Below are positions 25,089-35,006 of a DNA stretch of 38,832 bases, one piece after another; the stretch's first letter is position 1; the number at the start of each line of letters is the position of its first letter. The stretch spans positions 74,535 to 113,366 of the forward strand of contig NZ_RSED01000015.1 of assembly GCF_003933735.1 (NCBI RefSeq), written 5' to 3'. The notes beneath the pieces were generated by a model. That model did not search any database. It was not told the DNA's origin and saw only the letters and a list, made by a program, of their open reading frames with translations. The translations under genes and the position numbers were made by a program. This DNA comes from Aquabacterium soli. GTDB taxonomy: Bacteria > Pseudomonadota > Gammaproteobacteria > Burkholderiales > Burkholderiaceae_C.

Positions 25089-28000
25089 ATGAGCTCCACC
25101 CCCGACCACGCGCCCCAGCCTGCGGCGCCCAAGGCCCGCTTCAACCTCTCACGCTGGGCACTCCAGCATGCGCCGCTCACCCGCTACCTGATGGTGGCGC
25201 TGATGCTGCTGGGTCTGGCCGCCTTCTTCCAGTTGGGCCAGGACGAAGACCCGCCGTTCACCTTCCGCATCATGGTCGTGCGGGCATACTGGCCCGGTGC
25301 CTCTGCCGAAGTGATGGCCGAGCAGGTCACCGACAAGGTCGAGAAGACCCTGCAGGAGGTGCCGCACGTCGACAAGATCCGCTCCTACAGCAAGCCGGGC
25401 GAGACGTACACGCTGCTGCTGATCAAGGACTCCACGCCCCCGAAGGAAGTGGCGGACATCTGGTATCAGACCCGCAAGAAGATCGGCGACATGAGGGGCA
25501 CGCTGCCCCAGGGCGTGCTGGGCCCCTTCTTCAACGACGAGTTCGGGGATGTCTACGGGTCCATCTATGCATTGTCGGCAGACGGGTTCACCGACGAAGA
25601 GCTGCGCCAGTACGCCGAGAAGGCCCGCAGCGCCTTCCTGCACGTGCCTGATGTGGCCAAGGTCGAGATGTTCGGCGTGCAGCCTGAGAAGGTCTTCGTC
25701 GAGGTGCCCCAGTTCAAGCTGGCGCAGATGGGCATCGACCTGTCCTACGTGATCAATCAGCTCAACGCGCAGAACGGCATCGAGGGGGCGGGCGTCTACA
25801 CCGGGCAGAGCAGCACCGTGCAGATGCGGGTCAGCGGTGCTTTCGGCACCATCGAGCAGATCCGCAACATGCCGTTGCGCGTGGCCAACCCGGCCACCGG
25901 CCAATCCCGCACTGTGCGCCTGGGCGACATCGCCACCATCCGCCGGGCCTACGAGAACCCTCCGATCACCAAGGTGCGCCACAACGGCAAGGACGTGGTC
26001 GCGCTGGGCATCTCCATGGCCAAGGGTGGCGACATCATCGCGCTGGGCAAGCGCCTGACCAAGACCGCGCAGGACATCCAGCTCGAACTGCCCGTGGGCA
26101 TCGAGATGGAGCAGGTGCAGAACCAGCCCGAAGCGGTGTCGCATTCCGTGGGCGATTTCCTGCACGTGCTGATCGAGGCCGTGGTGGTGGTGCTGGGCGT
26201 GAGCTTCGTCAGCCTGGGCCTGCACACGCGGCCGCTGAGGCTGGACATCTGGCCCGGCATGGTGGTGGCCATCACCATCCCGCTGGTGCTGGCGCTGACC
26301 TTCCTGGTCATGTACTTCTGGGGCGTGGGCCTGCACAAGATCTCGCTGGGCGCGCTGATCATCGCCCTTGGCCTGCTGGTGGACGACGCCATCATCGCCG
26401 TCGAGATGATGGTGCACAAGCTGGAGGAAGGCTACGACAAGATGGCCGCCGCCACCGCCGCCTACGAGATCACCGCCATGCCCATGCTCACGGGCACCTT
26501 GATCACGGCGGCCGGTTTCCTGCCCATCGGCATGGCCAAGTCGGCCGTGGGTGAATACACCTTCGCCATCTTCGCCGTCACCGCGGCCGCGCTGCTGATT
26601 TCGTGGGTGGTGTCCGTCTACTTCGTGCCTTACCTGGGCCAGTGGCTGCTCAAGACCAAGCGCAAGGTGGGCGAGGGCGGCTCTGCCATCGACCTGTACG
26701 ACACGCCGTTCTACCGCCGCTTCAAGGGCCTGGTGAGCTGGTGCGTGGCGCACCGCTGGATCACCATCGGGCTGACCATCGGCGCGCTGGTGATCGGCGT
26801 GCTGGGCATGGGCAAGGTGCAGCAGCAGTTCTTCCCGGATTCCAGCCGCCCCGAGATCCTGGTGGACCTGTGGCTGCCCGAAGGCAGCAGCTTCGAGGCC
26901 ACCGAGGTGCTGGCCAAGCGCTTCGAGGCCCGCCTGCTCAAGGAAGACGACGTGAAGATGGTCAGCGCCTGGGTGGGCGCCGGCGTGCCGCGCTTCTATC
27001 TGCCGCTCGACCAGATCTTCCCGCAGAGCAACGTCACGCAGATGATCGTGATGCCCAAGGACAGTGCCGCGCGCGAACGCCTGCGCCGCCGTGTGCCCGA
27101 TCTGGTAGCCGAGGAGTTCCCGGAGGCCCGCGCCCGCGTCAAGCTGTTGCCCAACGGCCCGCCCGTGGCCTACCCGGTGCAGTTCCGCATCGTGGGCGAC
27201 GACATCGCCGAGCTGCGCAAGTGGTCGGAAGAGGCCAAGGCCCTGATGGCCGCCCGCCCCGACATGCGCGGTGTCAACGACAACTGGAACGAGTACGTCA
27301 AGGCCGTTCGCCTGGAGGTCGACCAGGCCAAGGCCCGCGCTCTGGGCGTGACCACCCAGTCCATCGCCCAGGCCAGCCGCGTGCTGACCTCGGGCGTCAC
27401 CGTGGGCCAATACCGCGAAAGCGACCGGCTGGTCGACATCGTGCTGCGCTCGCCCCAATCCGAGCGCGTCACCCTGGGCGCGCTGGACAACGCCTACGTG
27501 CCCACGGCGTCCGGGCGCATGGTGCCCGTGCTGCAGGTGGCCAAGCCCAAGCTGGTGTGGGAGCCGGGCGTGATCTGGCGTGAAGGCCGCCGCTACGCCA
27601 TCACCGTGCAGGGTGACGTGATCGACGGGGTGCAAGGCCCCACCGTGAGCACCGCTTTGTGGCCCAAGATGCAGGAACTGCAGACCCGCATGCCGGTCGG
27701 CTACCGCGTGGAACTCTCCGGTACCGCCGAGGAAAGCTCCAAGGGCCAGGGCTCCATCTTCGCCAACATGCCAGTGATGCTGTTCATCACCTTCACCCTG
27801 CTGATGCTGCAACTGCACAGCTTCTCGCGCTCGGTGCTGGTGTTCCTGACCGGTCCGATGGGCATTGCCGGGGTGGCTGGCGCCTTGCTGCTGTTCAACC
27901 GCCCCTTCGGCTTCGTGGCCCTGCTCGGCGTGGTGGCATTGATGGGCATGATCATGCGCAACTCCGTGATCCTGATCGACCAGATCGAATCCGACCGGGC

Positions 28001-28262
28001 GGTCGGCGTGCCAGCGTGGGACGCGATCGTCGGCGCGGCCGCGCGGCGTTTCCGTCCCATCGTGCTGACGGCCGCCGCCGCCGTGCTGGCCATGATCCCG
28101 CTCAGCCGCAGCGAGTTCTGGGGCCCGATGGCCGTGGCCATCATGGGCGGGCTGATCGTGGCCACGGCGCTCACGCTGCTGGCGCTGCCGGCCATGTATG
28201 CCGCCTGGTTCCGCGTCCGCCGGCCCGAGGACGAGCCCACCATGCCCGCCCTGACGCGCTGA
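25089..28262 (+). CDS. RND multidrug-type efflux pump permease (AcrB/MexF superfamily)
   Basis: This 1057-residue inner-membrane pump has two homologous halves, each with an N-terminal helix, a large periplasmic loop and six further helices. Visible parts include an N-terminal amphipathic segment and TM1 (LTRYLMVALMLLGLAAFF), the docking/porter region with the EVPHVDKIRSYSKPG block, and TM4 with the proton-relay region (LGALIIALGLLVDDAIIAVE). The second half ends with a MIMRNSVILIDQIESD block and the RRFRPIVLTAAAAVL motif. The VDDAIIAVE proton-relay acidic residues are present. It resembles the HAE1-like, substrate-variable subgroup and is less like CusA. It is encoded after its adaptor; substrates are unknown. 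Confidence 0.92.
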   Translation: MSSTPDHAPQPAAPKARFNLSRWALQHAPLTRYLMVALMLLGLAAFFQLGQDEDPPFTFRIMVVRAYWPGASAEVMAEQVTDKVEKTLQEVPHVDKIRSYSKPGETYTLLLIKDSTPPKEVADIWYQTRKKIGDMRGTLPQGVLGPFFNDEFGDVYGSIYALSADGFTDEELRQYAEKARSAFLHVPDVAKVEMFGVQPEKVFVEVPQFKLAQMGIDLSYVINQLNAQNGIEGAGVYTGQSSTVQMRVSGAFGTIEQIRNMPLRVANPATGQSRTVRLGDIATIRRAYENPPITKVRHNGKDVVALGISMAKGGDIIALGKRLTKTAQDIQLELPVGIEMEQVQNQPEAVSHSVGDFLHVLIEAVVVVLGVSFVSLGLHTRPLRLDIWPGMVVAITIPLVLALTFLVMYFWGVGLHKISLGALIIALGLLVDDAIIAVEMMVHKLEEGYDKMAAATAAYEITAMPMLTGTLITAAGFLPIGMAKSAVGEYTFAIFAVTAAALLISWVVSVYFVPYLGQWLLKTKRKVGEGGSAIDLYDTPFYRRFKGLVSWCVAHRWITIGLTIGALVIGVLGMGKVQQQFFPDSSRPEILVDLWLPEGSSFEATEVLAKRFEARLLKEDDVKMVSAWVGAGVPRFYLPLDQIFPQSNVTQMIVMPKDSAARERLRRRVPDLVAEEFPEARARVKLLPNGPPVAYPVQFRIVGDDIAELRKWSEEAKALMAARPDMRGVNDNWNEYVKAVRLEVDQAKARALGVTTQSIAQASRVLTSGVTVGQYRESDRLVDIVLRSPQSERVTLGALDNAYVPTASGRMVPVLQVAKPKLVWEPGVIWREGRRYAITVQGDVIDGVQGPTVSTALWPKMQELQTRMPVGYRVELSGTAEESSKGQGSIFANMPVMLFITFTLLMLQLHSFSRSVLVFLTGPMGIAGVAGALLLFNRPFGFVALLGVVALMGMIMRNSVILIDQIESDRAVGVPAWDAIVGAAARRFRPIVLTAAAAVLAMIPLSRSEFWGPMAVAIMGGLIVATALTLLALPAMYAAWFRVRRPEDEPTMPALTR

Positions 28263-28286
28263 CGTACCTCCCCTGCCGCGGCGGGC

Positions 28287-28315
28287 TGAAAACAGCCTCC
28301 GTGGCGCGGTAGAAT
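28287..28315 (+). promoter_or_regulatory. Promoter candidate of tRNA-Leu
   Basis: TAGAAT (28310-28315) is a good -10. TGAAAA at 28287-28292, 17 bases upstream, is a weak -35. The transcription start would be about 28322, 43 bases before the tRNA. Confidence 0.4.
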
Positions 28316-28364
28316 CACAGGTTCACACCCGAATCCGACCCGCGAGGGTTACGTCGGTCGTCCC

Positions 28365-28451
28365 GCGCGGGTGGCGAAATTGGTAGACGCACCAGGTTTA
28401 GGTCCTGACGCCAGCAATGGTGTGGGGGTTCGAGTCCCCCCCCGCGCACCA
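28365..28451 (+). tRNA. tRNA-Leu (anticodon UAG, reads CUN)
   Basis: The 87-base cloverleaf includes the encoded CCA end. The acceptor stem GCGCGGG pairs with CCCGCGC. The D-arm GTAGACGC region, a class II long variable arm and the T-arm GGTTCGAGTCC are all present. The anticodon loop TTTAGGT gives UAG. The 27-43 pair at the top of the anticodon stem is a C-A mismatch (CCAGG against CCTGA). It is 42 bases upstream of tig and may be co-transcribed. This species decodes the CTA codons of the leuA leader. Confidence 0.96.
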
Positions 28452-28493
28452 GACGACCGTTCAATTGCCAACATTTCTTAAGTGAGTTTCAAC

Positions 28494-29816
28494 ATGGCTG
28501 TCACCGTGGAGACCCTGGACAAGCTCGAGCGCCGCATCACGCTGTCGCTGCCCGCCGAAGTCCTCAAGAACGAAGTCGACGCCCGCCTCAAGAAGCTGGC
28601 GCGCACCGTCAAGGCTGACGGCTTCCGCCCCGGCAAGGTGCCGATGAATGTGGTGGCTCAGCGTTATGGCTACTCCGTCCAGTACGAGGTCATGAACGAC
28701 AAGCTGGGCGAAGCCTTCTCCCAGGCCGCCGCCGAAGCCAACCTGCGTGTGGCCGGCCAGCCCCGCATCTCCGAGAAGGAGGGCGACGCTCCTGAAGGCC
28801 AGGTCCAGTTCGACGCCACCTTCGAGGTTTATCCCGAAGTCAAGGTCGGCGATCTGGCCACCGTCGAGGTCGAGCGTGTCAACGCCGACGTGAACGATGC
28901 TGCCATCGACCGCACCGTCGAGATCCTGCGCAAGCAACGCCGCACCTTCAACCAGCGCCCCGCCGCTGAAGGCGCTGCCGAGGGTGACCGCGTCACCATC
29001 GACTTCGAAGGCAAGATCGACGGCGTGCCCTTCGAGGGCGGCAAGGCCGAAGGCTTCCAGTTCCTGGTCGGCGAAGGCCAGATGCTCGAAGCCTTCGAGA
29101 AGGCCGTGCGCGGCATGAAGGCTGGCGAATCCAAGACCTTCCCGCTGCAGTTCCCCGAGGATTACCACGGCAAGGACGTGGCCGGCAAGGAAGCCGACTT
29201 CCTGGTGACCCTGAACAAGGTCGAATCCCAGAACCTGCCTGAAGTGAACGAAGAGTTCATCAAGACCCTGGGCCTGGCCGACGGCTCCGTCGACGCCCTG
29301 CGCGCCGACATCCAGAAGAACCTGGCCCGTGAGGTCAAGTTCCGCGTGGCCGCCCGCAACAAGGCCGCCGCCCTGGACGGCATCCTCAAGGTTGCCGAGT
29401 TCGACGTGCCCAAGTCCCTGGTCGAGGCCGAAAGCGCCCGCCTGGTCGAGAACGCACGCAACGACCTGAAGGCCCGTGGCATCAAGGACGCCGACAAGGC
29501 GCCGATCCCCGCCGAAATGTTCGCGCCCCAGGCCGAGCGCCGCGTGCGCCTGGGCCTGATCGTGGGTGAGCTGGTCAAGGCCAACAACCTGCAGGCCAAG
29601 CCCGAGCAACTCCAGGCCCACATCCAGGAACTGGCCCAGAGCTACGAGCAGCCCGCCCAGGTGGTGGCCTGGTACATGAGCGACCGCCAGCGCATGGCCG
29701 AAGTCGAAGCCGTGGTCATCGAAGCCAACGTGACGGATTTCATCCTGAGCCAGGCCAAGGTCACCGACAAGTCGGTCAGCTTCGAAGAACTGATGGGCCA
29801 GAACGAGCAGGCCTGA
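28494..29816 (+). CDS. tig: Trigger factor (ribosome-associated chaperone and peptidyl-prolyl isomerase)
   Basis: This 440-residue chaperone has an N-terminal ribosome-binding domain with the signature GFRPGKVP. A central FKBP-type isomerase domain follows (EGDRVTIDFEGKIDGVPFEGGKA to VTLNKVE), then a C-terminal substrate-cradle domain. It binds nascent chains at the exit tunnel. The start is ATG 28494, matching the family start MAVTVETL; an in-frame GTG is 12 bases upstream. It heads the tig-clpP-clpX-lon block, a common conserved order, and is followed by a strong terminator. Confidence 0.97.
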   Translation: MAVTVETLDKLERRITLSLPAEVLKNEVDARLKKLARTVKADGFRPGKVPMNVVAQRYGYSVQYEVMNDKLGEAFSQAAAEANLRVAGQPRISEKEGDAPEGQVQFDATFEVYPEVKVGDLATVEVERVNADVNDAAIDRTVEILRKQRRTFNQRPAAEGAAEGDRVTIDFEGKIDGVPFEGGKAEGFQFLVGEGQMLEAFEKAVRGMKAGESKTFPLQFPEDYHGKDVAGKEADFLVTLNKVESQNLPEVNEEFIKTLGLADGSVDALRADIQKNLAREVKFRVAARNKAAALDGILKVAEFDVPKSLVEAESARLVENARNDLKARGIKDADKAPIPAEMFAPQAERRVRLGLIVGELVKANNLQAKPEQLQAHIQELAQSYEQPAQVVAWYMSDRQRMAEVEAVVIEANVTDFILSQAKVTDKSVSFEELMGQNEQA

Positions 29817-29848
29817 TCCCGGCGCGTCCGGATTCCCTCCGGCGAATG

Positions 29849-29876
29849 AAAGCACCCGCCTGGCGGGTGCTTTTTT
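29849..29876 (+). terminator. Intrinsic terminator after tig
   Basis: AAAGCACCCGC pairs with GCGGGTGCTTT across a three-base loop, and six T follow. It separates tig from clpP, which therefore needs its own promoter. Confidence 0.93.
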
Positions 29877-29977
29877 GTTTGCTGCGCGCAACGCAGCGGA
29901 AAGGCCACAGCCCGGCACGGCATGCTTTTTCCGTTGATGGCGGGTGCGCATCCCGGCGTGATAATGAATTCACCATA

Positions 29978-30004
29978 TTGAAAAAGCTGGCAGATGCCCC
30001 AAGG
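29978..30004 (+). promoter_or_regulatory. Sigma32-like heat-shock promoter candidate of clpP
   Basis: TTGAAA (29978-29983), 13 bases and CCCCAAGG (29997-30004) resemble the sigma32 elements CTTGAAA and CCCCATnT in spacing and core bases. It lies about 35 bases before the clpP start. A sigma70 -10-like GATAAT is also present at 29960-29965. ClpP is a heat-shock gene in E. coli, so the fit is reasonable. Confidence 0.5.
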
Positions 30005-30044
30005 TCTGCCAGTCACGTCACCTTCCATCCCTCCGAGGAACCTC

Positions 30045-30653
30045 ATGAGCGCACTGGAAACGCAAAATCTGGGCTTGGTGCCCATGGTCATCGAGCAGTC
30101 TGGCCGCGGCGAGCGCGCCTATGACATCTACAGCCGCCTGCTGCGCGAACGCGTCGTCTTCCTGGTGGGCCCGGTCAATGACCAATCCGCCAACCTGGTC
30201 GTGGCGCAGCTGCTGTTTTTGGAAAGTGAAAATCCTGACAAGGACATTTCGCTCTACATCAACTCCCCGGGCGGCAGCGTGAGCGCGGGCATGTCGATCT
30301 TCGACACCATGCAGTTCATCAAGCCGGACGTGTCCACCCTGTGCATGGGCATGGCCGCCTCCATGGGAGCCTTCCTGCTGGCCGCAGGGGCCAAGGGCAA
30401 GCGGTTTGCGCTGCCCAACTCCAAGATCATGATCCACCAGCCGCTGGGCGGCACCCAGGGCCAGGCCACGGACATCGAGATCCACGCCCGCGAGATCCTG
30501 AAAACCCGCGAGCAACTCAACCGCATCCTGGCCGATCGCACCGGCCAGCCCCTGGAGAAGATCCAGGCCGACACCGAGCGTGATTACTACATGTCGGCCG
30601 AGGAATCGGCCGCGTACGGTCTGATCGACAAGGTGATCGAGAAGCGGGGCTGA
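30045..30653 (+). CDS. clpP: ATP-dependent Clp protease proteolytic subunit
   Basis: This 202-residue serine protease assembles as two heptamer rings and degrades proteins fed by ClpX or ClpA. The catalytic Ser is S106 in [11 protein letters not shown] and the His is H131 in IMIHQPLGG. The family block [14 protein letters not shown] is present and the Asp follows later in the chain. A short N-terminal propeptide precedes [20 protein letters not shown]. The start at ATG 30045 has GAGGAA at five bases. It is followed 123 bases later by clpX, its partner ATPase. Confidence 0.98.
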   Translation: MSALETQNLGLVPMVIEQSGRGERAYDIYSRLLRERVVFLVGPVNDQSANLVVAQLLFLESENPDKDISLYINSPGGSVSAGMSIFDTMQFIKPDVSTLCMGMAASMGAFLLAAGAKGKRFALPNSKIMIHQPLGGTQGQATDIEIHAREILKTREQLNRILADRTGQPLEKIQADTERDYYMSAEESAAYGLIDKVIEKRG

Positions 30654-30705
30654 CGCGTTACAGGGGCGGTGGGGTGGAAAAGCCACACCAAGCCCCTGCA
30701 CTTTG

Positions 30706-30728
30706 CCCGGGGAACGCTCCCCGGGTTT
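30706..30728 (+). terminator. Weak intrinsic hairpin between clpP and clpX
   Basis: CCCGGGGA and TCCCCGGG are perfect eight-base arms with an ACGC loop, followed by TTT only. It could give partial termination or stabilise the clpP mRNA end. Confidence 0.5.
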
Positions 30729-30776
30729 GACTTATCATCACTTTCACGTTGCCAGCAACCGTCAAGGCTGACCACC

Positions 30777-32066
30777 ATGCCCGAGAAAAAAGGCTCTTCC
30801 AGCGAAAAAATCCTGTACTGCTCCTTCTGCGGTAAGAGCCAGCACGAGGTCAAGAAGCTCATCGCAGGGCCGTCGGTCTTCATCTGCGACGAGTGCATCG
30901 AGCTGTGCAACGACATCATCCGCGACGAGGTGGCTGCAGAGGCCGAAGCGGTGGGCAAGCCCGCCCGCAGCGATCTGCCGACCCCCGCCGAGATCAAGGA
31001 CAGTCTGGACCAGTACGTGATCGGCCAGGACCCCGCCAAGCGCACGCTGTCGGTGGCCGTGTACAACCATTACAAGCGCCTCAAGCACATGGGTGTGGGC
31101 GCAGCCGGTGAGGGCAAGAAGCCCGACATCGAACTGGCCAAGAGCAACATCCTGCTGATCGGGCCCACAGGCTCGGGCAAGACCCTGCTCGCCCAGACGC
31201 TCGCCCGCCTGCTGAACGTGCCTTTCGTGATCGCCGACGCCACCACGCTGACCGAAGCCGGCTACGTGGGTGAAGACGTCGAGAACATCATCCAGAAGCT
31301 GCTGCAGAACTGCAACTACGAGGTCGAGAAGGCCCAGCGCGGCATCGTCTACATCGACGAAATCGACAAGATCTCGCGCAAATCCGACAACCCGTCCATC
31401 ACGCGTGATGTCTCGGGCGAAGGCGTGCAGCAGGCCCTGCTCAAGCTGGTCGAAGGCACCATGGCCTCCGTGCCTCCCCAGGGCGGCCGCAAGCACCCGA
31501 ACCAGGATTTCCTGCAGATCGACACGACCAACATCCTGTTCATCTGCGGCGGCGCGTTCGACGGCCTCGAGAAGGTCATCCAGAACCGCTCGGTCAAGTC
31601 CGGCATCGGGTTCTCTGCCTCCGTGCAGAGCAAGGACGAGCGCAAGGTCAGCGAGGTCTTCCGCGAGGTCGAGCCCGAGGACATCATCAAGTTCGGCCTG
31701 ATCCCCGAACTCGTCGGCCGCCTGCCCGTGGTCGCCACCCTGGGCGAGCTGAGCGAGGATGCCCTGGTGCAAATCCTGACCGAACCCAAGAACGCGCTGG
31801 TCAAGCAATACCAGCAACTCTTTGCGATGGACAACGTCGAGCTGGAGATCCGTCCCGCTGCGCTCAACGCCATCGCCCGCAAGGCCCTGGCCCGCAAGAC
31901 GGGGGCACGCGGCTTGCGTTCCATCGTCGAGCAGTCGCTGCTCGACACCATGTTCGAACTGCCCACCATGGAAGGGGTGCAAAAAGTCGTGCTCGACGAG
32001 CCGACCATCGACGAACAGGCCAAACCCCTGCTCGTCTACCGCGACAAGGCCAAGGCTAGCGCCTGA
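30777..32066 (+). CDS. clpX: Clp protease ATP-binding subunit ClpX
   Basis: This 429-residue AAA+ unfoldase has an N-terminal four-Cys zinc domain (C15, C18, C37, C40) for adaptor binding. Walker A is GPTGSGKT (129-136) and Walker B lies in [11 protein letters not shown]. Sensor 2 and the C-terminal small domain follow, with the pore loop GYVGEDV. It unfolds tagged proteins and feeds them to ClpP. The ATG at 30777 is preferred because the domain begins there; in-frame extension to 30669 is not supported. It precedes lon. Confidence 0.98.
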   Translation: MPEKKGSSSEKILYCSFCGKSQHEVKKLIAGPSVFICDECIELCNDIIRDEVAAEAEAVGKPARSDLPTPAEIKDSLDQYVIGQDPAKRTLSVAVYNHYKRLKHMGVGAAGEGKKPDIELAKSNILLIGPTGSGKTLLAQTLARLLNVPFVIADATTLTEAGYVGEDVENIIQKLLQNCNYEVEKAQRGIVYIDEIDKISRKSDNPSITRDVSGEGVQQALLKLVEGTMASVPPQGGRKHPNQDFLQIDTTNILFICGGAFDGLEKVIQNRSVKSGIGFSASVQSKDERKVSEVFREVEPEDIIKFGLIPELVGRLPVVATLGELSEDALVQILTEPKNALVKQYQQLFAMDNVELEIRPAALNAIARKALARKTGARGLRSIVEQSLLDTMFELPTMEGVQKVVLDEPTIDEQAKPLLVYRDKAKASA

Positions 32067-32076
32067 AACCTGTTTC

Positions 32077-32107
32077 GGGGCCCTTGTGTTCCGGCACCTG
32101 GGGCCCC
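32077..32107 (+). other. GC-rich hairpin between clpX and lon
   Basis: GGGGCCC (32077-32083) can pair with GGGCCCC (32101-32107) across a 17-base loop. No T-run follows, so it is not a standard terminator. It may stabilise the clpX mRNA end or affect lon expression. Confidence 0.35.
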
Positions 32108-32134
32108 ACGTAGCTGCTAGAAAGTGAGGCCATC

Positions 32135-34570
<2,436 letters not shown>

Positions 34571-34623
34571 GTTTTTCTTGCAACAAGTGAAGGCCTGGGC
34601 CAGAAATCGCCTTAAAACCGATG

Positions 34624-34629
34624 TATAGT
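34624..34629 (+). promoter_or_regulatory. Possible -10 of tRNA-Gly promoter
   Basis: TATAGT lies 73 bases upstream of the tRNA and fits a -10. The -35 position (CAGAAA, 17 bases upstream) is poor, so the call is tentative. Confidence 0.35.
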
Positions 34630-34702
34630 TCAGGTCTTCGCTGATCGCGACACCAAATGCGGTCAACGGCAACAGGCCTCAAAGCCTGAACCCGGCGAAT
34701 AT

Positions 34703-34778
34703 GCGGGATTAGCTCAGTTGGTAGAGCGATACCTTGCCAAGGTATAGGTCGAGAGTTCGAGTCTCTTATCCCGCTCCA
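34703..34778 (+). tRNA. tRNA-Gly (anticodon GCC), integration site of the element
   Basis: The 76-base cloverleaf includes the encoded CCA. The acceptor stem GCGGGAT pairs with ATCCCGC. The anticodon stem ATACC/GGTAT carries the loop TTGCCAA, giving GCC. The D-arm and GTTCGAG T-arm are normal. A phage-like integrase gene starts 229 bases downstream, so the 3' end of this tRNA is the attachment site, as for ICEclc-type elements. The gene stays intact because the element restores the 3' end. Confidence 0.97.
34761..34778 (+). other. Predicted attachment site core of the ICE
   Basis: GTCTCTTATCCCGCTCCA is the last 18 bases of tRNA-Gly. ICEclc-family elements use an 18-base 3' tRNA-Gly end as their core, so this is the predicted attL or attR core. 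The second copy would lie outside the window. Confidence 0.6.
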
Positions 34779-34824
34779 ATTTATGATCTGCAGACTTCCA
34801 CTGACGTCTGTAAGTCGTTGAAAA

Positions 34825-34846
34825 GAGGAGCTTCGGCTCCTTTTTT
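34825..34846 (+). terminator. Intrinsic terminator after tRNA-Gly
   Basis: AGGAGC and GCTCCT form a six-pair stem around a TTCG tetraloop, followed by six T. It lies in the element side and ends transcription from the tRNA before it reaches the integrase. Confidence 0.85.
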
Positions 34847-34977
34847 CATTCCAGCAAAAGCCACGGAAATCCACCGACAGCCAGCGTTTTTGAGGCCAAA
34901 AACAAGGCCAAAGAATGCGGGTGGTGCCGGTTCCGGGTTGTTGCTGGGGTTGGACCGGGATGACCAGCAGCATCGAG

Positions 34978-34997
34978 CCTAAGTCTCACGACTTAGG
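34978..34997 (+). other. Hairpin overlapping the integrase ribosome binding site
   Basis: CCTAAGTC and GACTTAGG are perfect eight-base arms around a TCAC loop. The right arm overlaps AGGAG (34995-34999), the ribosome site of the integrase. Such a structure could limit integrase translation. Confidence 0.6.
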
Positions 34998-35006
34998 AGC
35001 TTGATG

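Noticed and set aside
25149..27818. An 889-residue open frame on the minus strand opposite the RND pump
   Set aside because: It is a His/Gly/Asp-rich antisense shadow, typical of high-GC codon bias, and lies fully inside a clear RND gene.
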